Part shown: positions 51,050 through 56,871 of the stretch, one piece after another | How positions within the stretch are numbered: position 1 is the stretch's first letter | How the letters are laid out: every line of letters starts with the position of its first letter | NCBI GenBank assembly: GCA_964568395.1 | Contig: CAZMPN010000012.1 | Location: 1-56,871 of the forward strand | From: UBA6016 sp964568395 | GTDB lineage: Bacteria; Campylobacterota; Campylobacteria; Campylobacterales; UBA6016 | Direction: 5' to 3' | Length of the DNA stretch: 56,871 bases | The notes under the pieces: generated by a model | What the model saw: the letters and a program-made list of their open reading frames with translations, nothing else | Database searches by the model: none | Told to the model about the DNA's origin: nothing | Position numbers and translations under genes: made by a program

Positions 51050-51708
51050 AATTAGATTTTTCTAAGGGGCTGCTTCCGGCTATAGCTCAAGACTCCGAGA
51101 CCAAAGAAGTGCTTATGCTTGGTTTTGCGGACGAGGAGGCGGTTAGGCTGACGCTTGAGACCGGATATGCGCATTATTACTCAAGAAGCAAGCAGCGTAT
51201 ATGGAAAAAAGGCGAAGAGAGCGGACATCTACAAAAAATAGTGGATGTGCTGGTCGACTGCGATAATGATGCGCTGCTCTATATGGTAGAGCAGACCGGA
51301 GTCGCTTGCCATACGGGGGCTAGAAGCTGCTTTTTTACAAGCCTCTCCAGCGGACAAAGAGTCTTGGAGCAAGAGATTGACACGTCTGAAGTATATGGCG
51401 CCATAGATACTCTTTTTCATGAGATAGAGGCAAAAAAATTTGGCGATCCCGAAAAATCTTATACCGCAAAGCTCTTCAGCAAAGGCGAAAATACTATTTG
51501 CAAAAAAATAGCAGAGGAGGCTGCCGAGCTCTGTTTTGCCATCAAAGACAAAAACAGGGACGAGGTGGTCTATGAGGCTGCGGATTTGGTGTACCACTCG
51601 CTTGTAGGCCTTAGCTTTGCCGGTATCAATCCCGATCTGGTAAAGCGCGAAATAAGAAGAAGATTTGGTATAAGCGGCATAGAAGAGAAAAACAGTAGGG
51701 GCAAATAG
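51046..51708 (+). CDS. hisI: Bifunctional phosphoribosyl-AMP cyclohydrolase / phosphoribosyl-ATP pyrophosphatase HisIE
   Basis: Second and third steps of histidine synthesis in one 220-residue chain. The N-terminal HisI domain (1-about 105) has YYSRSKQRIWKKGEESGH, then VDCDNDALLYMVEQTG and the Zn-binding CHTGARSC. The C-terminal HisE domain (about 120-220) has EEAAELCFAIKDKNRDEVVY and DLVYHSLVGL. Both active sites look complete. Confidence 0.95.
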   Translation: MKLDFSKGLLPAIAQDSETKEVLMLGFADEEAVRLTLETGYAHYYSRSKQRIWKKGEESGHLQKIVDVLVDCDNDALLYMVEQTGVACHTGARSCFFTSLSSGQRVLEQEIDTSEVYGAIDTLFHEIEAKKFGDPEKSYTAKLFSKGENTICKKIAEEAAELCFAIKDKNRDEVVYEAADLVYHSLVGLSFAGINPDLVKREIRRRFGISGIEEKNSRGK

Positions 51709-52235
51709 TGGAATTAGCCTTTGGCATAAAGGATTTTTTTCATAGCTTTCTAATATACCACTATCTGTTTTTTATAATACTTTTCCTAGCCGCGCTTTTT
51801 CTGCTTTTTATGGGCATCACCCTTAGAAAAAGGCTTTTCTTTGCGCTAATATTCTATATTGCTTCGTTTCTGGCGATAACGGCGGCCCCTATAGCCGGTT
51901 CTTATTATCTGGAAGAGTATCTTCGCAAATCATCTCTCGAAAACGTCAAAGTATCTCGTCTTGTCTATACGAAAGCGATTGTAATAACGGCAAATTTGAC
52001 AAACAAGGGCAAAATCCCTATCAAAAAAAGCCATATAGTATTCAGTATGGTGAAAAAAAACGATAATTCAATACTTGAGTTTTTTAATACCTTTTCTCCG
52101 GCGGCTTCACAGAAGATAGTTCTTCAAATACCTATAAAACCGGGCGAGAGCAGTGAGGTTAGATTTGTTTTTGATATATCAAAAGTTGCCGCTCCGATGT
52201 CATATGATGTTCACTACACAATAAAATCTTTTTAA
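51708..52235 (+). CDS. DUF2393 family membrane protein
   Basis: A 175-residue protein starting at GTG, sharing one base with the hisIE stop. Two membrane helices at about 16-36 and 42-64 are followed by a periplasmic immunoglobulin-like part (about 75-175) with VITANLTNKGKIPIKKSHIV and PIKPGESSEVRFVFD. DUF2393 proteins are conserved in Campylobacterota; function unknown. Confidence 0.72.
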   Translation: MELAFGIKDFFHSFLIYHYLFFIILFLAALFLLFMGITLRKRLFFALIFYIASFLAITAAPIAGSYYLEEYLRKSSLENVKVSRLVYTKAIVITANLTNKGKIPIKKSHIVFSMVKKNDNSILEFFNTFSPAASQKIVLQIPIKPGESSEVRFVFDISKVAAPMSYDVHYTIKSF

Positions 52236-52260
52236 AAATAGATTTTTTTCAAAAATGGTA

Positions 52261-52289
52261 TTGACAAATTAAAAACTTTTAACTATAAT
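52261..52289 (+). promoter_or_regulatory. Consensus sigma-70 promoter of the tRNA-tuf cluster
   Basis: TTGACA at 52261-52266 and TATAAT at 52284-52289 are separated by exactly 17 bases, a perfect -35/-10 match. It precedes the first tRNA by 25 bases and probably drives the whole tRNA-tuf-rplK region. A full -35 match is rare in this phylum. Confidence 0.9.
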
Positions 52290-52314
52290 TTCAGCTCCAA
52301 TTTTATTGGTAAAT

Positions 52315-52391
52315 GCCGGTGTAGCTCAGTTGGCTAGAGCAGCTGTTTTGTAAACAGCAGGTCGGGGGTTCGAGTCCCTTCACCGGCTCCA
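52315..52391 (+). tRNA. tRNA-Thr (TGT)
   Basis: Acceptor GCCGGTG pairs with CACCGGC; the anticodon stem GCTGT/ACAGC encloses loop TTTGTAA, giving anticodon TGT at 52349-52351. TTCGAGT lies in the T arm. CCA is encoded at the end. First of four tRNAs. Confidence 0.94.
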
Positions 52392-52439
52392 CTTCGTATC
52401 GCGATTTTAAGTAAAAGAAATTGGATCTATTGTCTAGCT

Positions 52440-52524
52440 GGTGGAATTCCCGAGCGGCCAAAGGGGACAGACTGTAAATCTGTTGGTTATGCCTTCGAAG
52501 GTTCGAATCCTTCTTCCACCACCA
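52440..52524 (+). tRNA. tRNA-Tyr (GTA)
   Basis: Class II tRNA with a long variable arm. Acceptor GGTGGAA pairs with TTCCACC; anticodon stem ACAGA/TCTGT encloses CTGTAAA, anticodon GTA. CCA is encoded. Confidence 0.94.
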
Positions 52525-52525
52525 T

Positions 52526-52601
52526 GCGGGAGTAGTTCAATGGCTAGAGCATCAGCCTTCCAAGCTGAAAGTTGCGGGTTCGAGTCCCGTCTCCCGCTCC
52601 A
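52526..52601 (+). tRNA. tRNA-Gly (TCC)
   Basis: Acceptor GCGGGAG pairs with CTCCCGC; anticodon loop CTTCCAA gives TCC. The T arm has GGTTCGAGTCC. CCA is encoded; one base separates it from the tRNA-Tyr. Confidence 0.94.
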
Positions 52602-52651
52602 TCCAGTTTTTGCTACTTTACTTAAGTTTTTTAGTTCGTTTATCATATAAT

Positions 52652-52726
52652 GCCCATATAGCTCAGTGGCAGAGCACTTCCTTGGTAAGGAAGAGGTCGA
52701 CGGTTCAATCCCGTTTATGGGCTCCA
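52652..52726 (+). tRNA. tRNA-Thr (GGT)
   Basis: Acceptor GCCCATA pairs with TATGGGC; anticodon stem CTTCC/GGAAG encloses TTGGTAA, anticodon GGT. CCA is encoded. It is the second Thr tRNA of the cluster, immediately before tuf. Confidence 0.94.
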
Positions 52727-52785
52727 TATAAAAAGACCTAATGCGAATGCCAAAAGCTTAAAAAAAATTCATCCAAGGAAAAGAG

Positions 52786-53994
52786 ATGGCAAAAGAGAAG
52801 TTTACTCGTACGAAACCACACGTAAACATCGGTACAATCGGACACGTTGACCACGGTAAAACTACGCTAACTGCTGCGATTACTGCGGTTCTTGCAAACA
52901 AAGGTCTTGCTGAAAAAAGAGGTTACGATCAAATCGATAACGCTCCTGAAGAAAAAGCAAGAGGTATAACAATCAATACTTCACACGTTGAGTATGAAAC
53001 TGCAACTAGACACTATGCGCACGTTGACTGCCCAGGGCACGCCGACTACGTTAAAAACATGATTACTGGTGCTGCTCAAATGGACGGCGCTATTCTTGTT
53101 ATCGCTGCAACTGACGGTCCAATGGCTCAAACAAGAGAGCACATCCTTCTTGCTAGACAAGTTGGCGTTCCGTACATCGTTGTTTTCCTAAACAAAGAAG
53201 ATATGCTTGACCCTGCTGATAGAGCTGAGATGCTTGAACTAGTAGAAATGGAAGTAAGAGAGCTTCTAAGCACATACGATTTCCCGGGTGACGATACGCC
53301 AATCTGCACAGGTTCGGCTGTTCAAGCGCTTGACGCTGCTATGAAAGGCGAAACTAACGAGTGGACTGCAAAAATCGAAGCTCTTATGGATGCTGTTGAT
53401 AGCTATATCCCAACTCCGCAAAGAGATACTGATAAGCCATTCCTAATGCCTGTTGAAGACGTTTTCTCTATCTCTGGTAGAGGTACGGTTGTTACTGGTA
53501 GAATCGAAAGAGGTATGATTAAACTTGCGGAAGAGATCGAAATAGTTGGTCTTAGAGAAGTTCAAAAAACTACCGTTACTGGTATCGAAATGTTCCACAA
53601 AGAAATGGATCAAGGTGAAGCCGGCGATAACTGCGGTCTTCTTCTAAGAGGTATCAAAAAAGAAGACGTTGAGAGAGGTATGGTTCTTTGTAAGCCAAAA
53701 TCTATAGCTCCTCACACTGAGTTTGAAGCTGAGATTTACGTTCTTTCTAAAAACGAAGGTGGTAGACATACTCCATTCTTTGCAGGTTACAGACCACAGT
53801 TCTACATCAGAACAACTGACGTTACAGGTTCTATAACACTTCCGGAAGGCGTTGAAATGGTTATGCCAGGCGATAACGTAAAAGTTACTGCTAAACTAAT
53901 CGCTCCAATCGCTATCGAAGAAGGTACTAGATTTGCTATTAGAGAAGGCGGCAAAACTGTTGGCGCCGGCGTTGTTTCTAAAATCATCGCTTAA
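52786..53994 (+). CDS. tuf: Elongation factor Tu
   Basis: GTPase that brings aminoacyl-tRNA to the ribosome. The 402-residue protein has GHVDHGKTT (G1), RGITI (G2), DCPGHADY (G3) and NKED (G4) followed by domains 2 and 3, ending KTVGAGVVSKIIA. Its codons favour T-ending forms such as GCT and GTT, unlike the upstream genes, as expected for very high expression. A terminator-like hairpin follows. Confidence 0.98.
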   Translation: MAKEKFTRTKPHVNIGTIGHVDHGKTTLTAAITAVLANKGLAEKRGYDQIDNAPEEKARGITINTSHVEYETATRHYAHVDCPGHADYVKNMITGAAQMDGAILVIAATDGPMAQTREHILLARQVGVPYIVVFLNKEDMLDPADRAEMLELVEMEVRELLSTYDFPGDDTPICTGSAVQALDAAMKGETNEWTAKIEALMDAVDSYIPTPQRDTDKPFLMPVEDVFSISGRGTVVTGRIERGMIKLAEEIEIVGLREVQKTTVTGIEMFHKEMDQGEAGDNCGLLLRGIKKEDVERGMVLCKPKSIAPHTEFEAEIYVLSKNEGGRHTPFFAGYRPQFYIRTTDVTGSITLPEGVEMVMPGDNVKVTAKLIAPIAIEEGTRFAIREGGKTVGAGVVSKIIA

Positions 53995-54011
53995 TCTTAA
54001 ATAGTTTCGTA

Positions 54012-54040
54012 AAAGGCGGGTTTAGCTCCCGCCTTTATTT
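54012..54040 (+). terminator. Terminator-like hairpin between tuf and rpmG
   Basis: AAAGGCGGG pairs with CCCGCCTTT around TTTAGCT, followed by ATTTATTT. The stem is GC-rich (GGCGGG/CCCGCC at 54015-54020 and 54028-54033). Partial termination here would set rpmG and secE below tuf. Confidence 0.75.
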
Positions 54041-54058
54041 ATTTCAAGAGAGTCAAAA

Positions 54059-54211
54059 ATGAGAGATATAGTACACCTAGCTTGCGAAAAATGCGGCAGA
54101 AGAAACTATCACACAACAAAGAACAAAAAAACTCAAACTGAAAAACTTGCTCTTAAAAAATACTGCAAGTTCGATAAAGAGCACACAGTTCATAAAGAGG
54201 CTAAACTCTAA
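54059..54211 (+). CDS. rpmG: Ribosomal protein L33
   Basis: A 50-residue ribosomal protein starting MRDIVHLACEKCGRRNYHT. CEKC is the N-terminal half of the zinc ribbon; a third cysteine is in KKYCKFDKEHTVHKE and the fourth is absent, so zinc binding may be incomplete. It sits between tuf and tRNA-Trp, as usual in Campylobacterota. Too short for many gene finders. Confidence 0.93.
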   Translation: MRDIVHLACEKCGRRNYHTTKNKKTQTEKLALKKYCKFDKEHTVHKEAKL

Positions 54212-54231
54212 TAAGAGGCCTCTTTTTTCTT

Positions 54232-54307
54232 AGGGCAGTAGTTCCAATGGTAGAACGACGGTCTCCAAAACCGTATGTTGTGGGTTCGAATCCTACCTGC
54301 CCTGCCA
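54232..54307 (+). tRNA. tRNA-Trp (CCA)
   Basis: Acceptor AGGGCAG pairs with CTGCCCT; anticodon loop CTCCAAA gives CCA. 3' CCA is encoded. Located between rpmG and secE. Confidence 0.95.
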
Positions 54308-54374
54308 TCAGGCATCACTATTTTTAAGATGTTTTTATAAAGATTTTAAAAATGTTGATAAAGTAGAGTAAAAC

Positions 54375-54557
54375 ATGGAAAAGATGATAAATTATTTTAG
54401 GCTTTCAAAGGCCGAATTGTCAAAGGTAATTTTTCCGTTAAAACAGCAGGTTAAAACGGCTTTTTATGCGGTAATTATCGTTGTAACCGTCGTTTCGCTT
54501 TATTTGGCGCTAATAGATTGGATTATGTCCCTTTCTTTAAAACTTATACTAGGTTAA
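54375..54557 (+). CDS. secE: Preprotein translocase subunit SecE
   Basis: A 60-residue single-helix subunit of SecYEG. The amphipathic start MINYFRLSKAELSKVIFP and one membrane helix (about 29-50, AFYAVIIVVTVVSLYLALID) match the family core. nusG follows after 4 bases. Confidence 0.93.
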   Translation: MEKMINYFRLSKAELSKVIFPLKQQVKTAFYAVIIVVTVVSLYLALIDWIMSLSLKLILG

Positions 54558-54561
54558 TCAG

Positions 54562-55092
54562 ATGTCTCATAGATGGTATGCAATTCAAGCTTATTCCGGA
54601 AGCGAAGTCAGTGTTAAAAAAGCAATAGTCGCCCTTGTCGAAGAGCAAGGCATTCAAGATAGACTCGCGGATATAGTTGTGCCGATGGAAGATGTTATCG
54701 AGCTTAAGAAAGGAAAGCAAAAGATAGTCGAAAGACCGCTTTATGCCGGATATGTTTTTGCTAAGCTCGACCTTGACACAAATCTGTGGCAAAAAATCCA
54801 GTCTCTATCGAGAGTGGGCAAGTTTATCGGCGAGGCTAAAAAACCAACCCCTCTATCGGATAAAGATATTGAGCTTATTCTTGAAAAAGCTCACAATAAA
54901 AGCGCTCCTAAGCCAAAAGTTAACTTCTCCACGGCTGAAGTCGTTAGGATTATAGACGGTCCTTTCGCAAACTTTACAGGCATAGTAGAGGAGTATGATA
55001 TGGCTCACGGTAAATTGAAACTCAACGTTTCTATTTTTGGTAGAAGTACACCCGTAGAGATACTTTGTACTCAAGTTGAAAAAATAGTTTAA
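54562..55092 (+). CDS. nusG: Transcription termination/antitermination factor NusG
   Basis: A 176-residue transcription factor that binds RNA polymerase and the ribosome or Rho. The NGN domain begins RWYAIQAYSGSEVSVKKAI and the KOW domain has EVVRIIDGPFANFTGIVEEYD with the typical FGRSTPVE end. Overall order secE-nusG-rplK is canonical. Confidence 0.96.
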   Translation: MSHRWYAIQAYSGSEVSVKKAIVALVEEQGIQDRLADIVVPMEDVIELKKGKQKIVERPLYAGYVFAKLDLDTNLWQKIQSLSRVGKFIGEAKKPTPLSDKDIELILEKAHNKSAPKPKVNFSTAEVVRIIDGPFANFTGIVEEYDMAHGKLKLNVSIFGRSTPVEILCTQVEKIV

Positions 55093-55111
55093 TCTTACGA
55101 AAGGATAAAAA

Positions 55112-55534
55112 ATGGCAAAAAAAGTTATTGGCGAAATCAAGCTACAAATCGAAGCCGCAAAAGCAAACCCGTCACCTCCGATTGGTCCTGCTCTTGGTGC
55201 TAGAGGCGTAAATATCATGGAGTTTTGTAAAGCGTTTAACGAAAAAACAAAAGATCAAATGGGTTGGAGACTTCCTGTTGTTATCACTGTTTATTCAGAT
55301 AAAAGCTTTAGCTTTATAACAAAACAACCTCCTATGACTGAACTTATTAAGAAAACTGCAAAAATCGACAAAGGAAGCAACAATCCTTTGAAAGATAAAG
55401 TAGGCAAACTTACAAAAGCCCAAGTTATGGAAATAGTTGAAAGAAAAATCGTAGATATGAACACTACCGATAAAGAAGCTGCGGCTAGAATCGTTGAAGG
55501 TTCTGCTAGAAGCATGGGTATCGTAGTAGAGTAA
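55112..55534 (+). CDS. rplK: Ribosomal protein L11
   Basis: A 140-residue ribosomal protein at the GTPase centre. It has KVIGEIKLQIEAAKANPSPP, GPALGARGVNIMEFCKAFN, and ends EIVERKIVDMNTTDKEAAARI with GSARSMGI. Followed by an 89-base gap before rplA. Confidence 0.97.
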   Translation: MAKKVIGEIKLQIEAAKANPSPPIGPALGARGVNIMEFCKAFNEKTKDQMGWRLPVVITVYSDKSFSFITKQPPMTELIKKTAKIDKGSNNPLKDKVGKLTKAQVMEIVERKIVDMNTTDKEAAARIVEGSARSMGIVVE

Positions 55535-55558
55535 TCTACAAAAAAATAAAAGTAGAAG

Positions 55559-55588
55559 ACCGCGACTGCTTTGTAAAACTTATGCGGT
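55559..55588 (+). promoter_or_regulatory. Hairpin in the rplK-rplA spacer
   Basis: ACCGC (55559-55563) pairs with GCGGT (55584-55588) around a 20-base loop in the 89-base spacer. It could be a regulatory site for L1, which binds its own mRNA in other bacteria, but the structure is small and not shown here. Confidence 0.3.
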
Positions 55589-55623
55589 AGCTTAAAAAAT
55601 AAAAAAAGCGAAAGGTAAAGAAG

Positions 55624-56328
55624 ATGTCAAAAAAAACACCAAAAAGAGTTGCAGCTCTTCAACAAAAAGTTGACGCTGACAAAAACTACGCTCTTAACGA
55701 GGGTATGGCTCTAGTAAGAGAACTTAAAAGCGCAAAATTTGATGAGACGGTAGAGATCTGTGTTCAACTAAACGTTGACCCGAGACATGCCGATCAAATG
55801 GTTAGAGGCGCTGTTGTTTTGCCAAAAGGAACTGGTAAGACTGTAAGAGTAGCGGTTTTCGCCAAAAACCAAAAAGCCGAAGAAGCCAAGGCGGCAGGCG
55901 CTGACGTAGTCGGTGATGACGACCTAGCCGAAGAGATTAAAAACGGAAGACTGGACTTTGATATAGTTATAGCAACTCCGGACACTATGGGTATCATCGG
56001 TAAAATAGGTAAAATCCTAGGACCTAAAGGTCTTATGCCAAACCCTAAAACCGGTACTGTAACTATGGACGTGACCAAAGCTGTTCAAAACGCTAAAAGC
56101 GGACAGGTTAACTTCAGGGTTGATAAAAAAGGAAACATCCACGCCGGTATAGGTAAGGTAAGCTTTACGACTGAAGACCTGCTAGAAAATGCCAATGAGC
56201 TAATTAGAACACTAAATAGACTAAAACCGGCAGGCGCTAAAGGTAGATATATAAAAGGTGGTTACCTTTCGCTAACCCAATCGCCTTCTGTAAAACTAGA
56301 GCCGTCAGAGCTTCTAGATATTAGATAA
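55624..56328 (+). CDS. rplA: Ribosomal protein L1
   Basis: A 234-residue L1-stalk protein. It has the usual KFDETVEICVQLNVDPRHAD, VRGAVVLPKGTGKTVRV, and GKILGPKGLMPNPKTGT with NFRVDKKGNIHAGIGKVSF later. Complete. Confidence 0.97.
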   Translation: MSKKTPKRVAALQQKVDADKNYALNEGMALVRELKSAKFDETVEICVQLNVDPRHADQMVRGAVVLPKGTGKTVRVAVFAKNQKAEEAKAAGADVVGDDDLAEEIKNGRLDFDIVIATPDTMGIIGKIGKILGPKGLMPNPKTGTVTMDVTKAVQNAKSGQVNFRVDKKGNIHAGIGKVSFTTEDLLENANELIRTLNRLKPAGAKGRYIKGGYLSLTQSPSVKLEPSELLDIR

Positions 56329-56352
56329 TTAAAAAAGTAGATAGTTTATCTT

Positions 56353-56402
56353 AAGACTGATGATGACGGGTGGATCTTTCCATAAATCCTGTCTGAAGTC
56401 TT
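56353..56402 (+). promoter_or_regulatory. L10 leader RNA upstream of rplJ
   Basis: Nested stems are visible: AAGAC (56353-56357) with GTCTT (56398-56402), and inside it GACGGG (56365-56370) with CCTGTC (56388-56393), using one G-U pair. This lies in the 98-base gap before rplJ, where L10(L7/L12) binds and represses its own translation. The final AAAGGAG ribosome site follows at about 56411-56417. Confidence 0.6.
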
Positions 56403-56426
56403 CGGTCTGGAAAGGAGAAGAAAAAA

Positions 56427-56871
56427 ATGACTAAAGCTGAAAAAAATAGCATAATCGAGAGCCTTTCGGCCGAGTTTGCTGCTAGTCAAGGTCTTGCTGT
56501 CGCCGGCTATAGAGCCGTAACCGTTAAAGAACTTGAAGCTATGAGAAACGAAGCTAGAGCTAACGGTATGAAAGTTAAAGTTGTTAAAAATACTTTGGCT
56601 GCAATAGCTCTTGGTAAAGCTAATATCGAAGGTCTTGAACTTAAAGATACCAACATAGTTGTTTGGGGTCCAGATCAACTAGACGTTTGCAAGCTAATCG
56701 CAAAATTTGCCGATAGCTACAAAGACAGACTTGTAGTTAAATCTGCTTACCTTGACGGTAAAGCCGTTGACGCCGCAACTGTTATTGCTATGTCTAAGCT
56801 TCCAAGCAAAAACGAGCTTATCGGTATGCTTCTGTCTGTATGGACTGCGCCTGCAAGAATGTTCGTTACTG
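56427..56871 (+). CDS. rplJ: Ribosomal protein L10 (3' end outside window)
   Basis: The first 148 codons of L10, the base of the L7/L12 stalk. It reads MTKAEKNSIIESLSAEFAAS, GYRAVTVKELEAMRNEARA, and KVKVVKNTLAAIAL, standard L10 features; PSKNELIGMLLSVW lies near the edge. The gene is cut by the window end. Confidence 0.93.
   Translation, partial: MTKAEKNSIIESLSAEFAASQGLAVAGYRAVTVKELEAMRNEARANGMKVKVVKNTLAAIALGKANIEGLELKDTNIVVWGPDQLDVCKLIAKFADSYKDRLVVKSAYLDGKAVDAATVIAMSKLPSKNELIGMLLSVWTAPARMFVT

Noticed and set aside
54213..54224. AAGAGGCCTCTT followed by T-run after rpmG as terminator
   Set aside because: The palindrome has no loop; only a 4-base stem could form.
1..56871. CRISPR array, insertion sequence, prophage or genomic island
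   Set aside because: No repeated spacer units, transposase, integrase or phage genes were seen, and the five tRNAs have no disrupted ends or att-like repeats.

Overview
The window looks like a free-living, chemolithotrophic member of Campylobacterota (the former Epsilonproteobacteria). The evidence is a sox thiosulfate-oxidation cluster, Arg codons dominated by AGA, dense gene packing with many 4-base overlaps and GTG/TTG starts, flagellar promoters of the GG-N10-GC sigma-54 type, and gene orders known from Campylobacter and its relatives (flgBC-fliE-ftsI, hemL-atpZ, cca-purU, ilvE-prohibitin, tuf-rpmG-tRNA-Trp-secE-nusG-rplKAJ). The genus cannot be fixed from this window. No insertion sequence, prophage, CRISPR array, rRNA or clear island boundary was seen.

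Layout. 1-7304 (+): end of a sox operon (soxZ partial, soxA, soxB) followed by translationally coupled accessory genes: a tandem DUF302 protein, a DsrE-like protein, a porin, then a secreted alpha/beta hydrolase, a thioredoxin-fold protein and a second DsrE-like protein. 7278-14332 (-): ispG, a DUF819 transporter, a sensor kinase, a dipeptide epimerase, dnaB and comEC. 14450-19667 (+): a heme-containing GGDEF/EAL protein, a second periplasmic thioredoxin, an MFS transporter, an iron alcohol dehydrogenase and a small Cys-rich protein. 19697-23319 (-): porin-feoA-feoB. 23400-26171 (-): DUF2325 protein with a 39-residue membrane protein, murG and ftsW.

26293-29320 (+): flgB-flgC-fliE behind a sigma-54 promoter, then ftsI. 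29309-30431 (-): a membrane protein and dnaQ. 30544 (+): DAHP synthase. 31598-32990 (-): pilT and gatC. 33054-35256 (+): hemL, atpZ and two small membrane proteins. 35315-39362 (+): TonB-dependent receptor, YfiR-like periplasmic protein and sensor kinase, a compact signalling unit. 39365-41227 (-): rpoD. 41381-43153 (+): flgF-like, flgG and a 50-residue lipoprotein. 43156-44757 (-): a chemoreceptor. 44923-52235 (+): leuD, leuB, TPR-like and CiaD-like proteins, cca, purU, ilvE, prohibitin, hisIE and a DUF2393 protein. 52315-56871 (+): four tRNAs, tuf, rpmG, tRNA-Trp, secE, nusG, rplK, rplA and the start of rplJ with its leader.

The genes together describe a motile bacterium that oxidises reduced sulfur in the periplasm, takes up ferrous iron, has part of a DNA-uptake apparatus (comEC, pilT) and senses its surroundings through several orphan signal proteins. 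The least explained parts are the sox-linked DUF302/DsrE/hydrolase/thioredoxin genes, the porin-feoAB operon, the receptor/YfiR-like/kinase unit, and the c-heme cyclic-di-GMP protein coupled to a thioredoxin.
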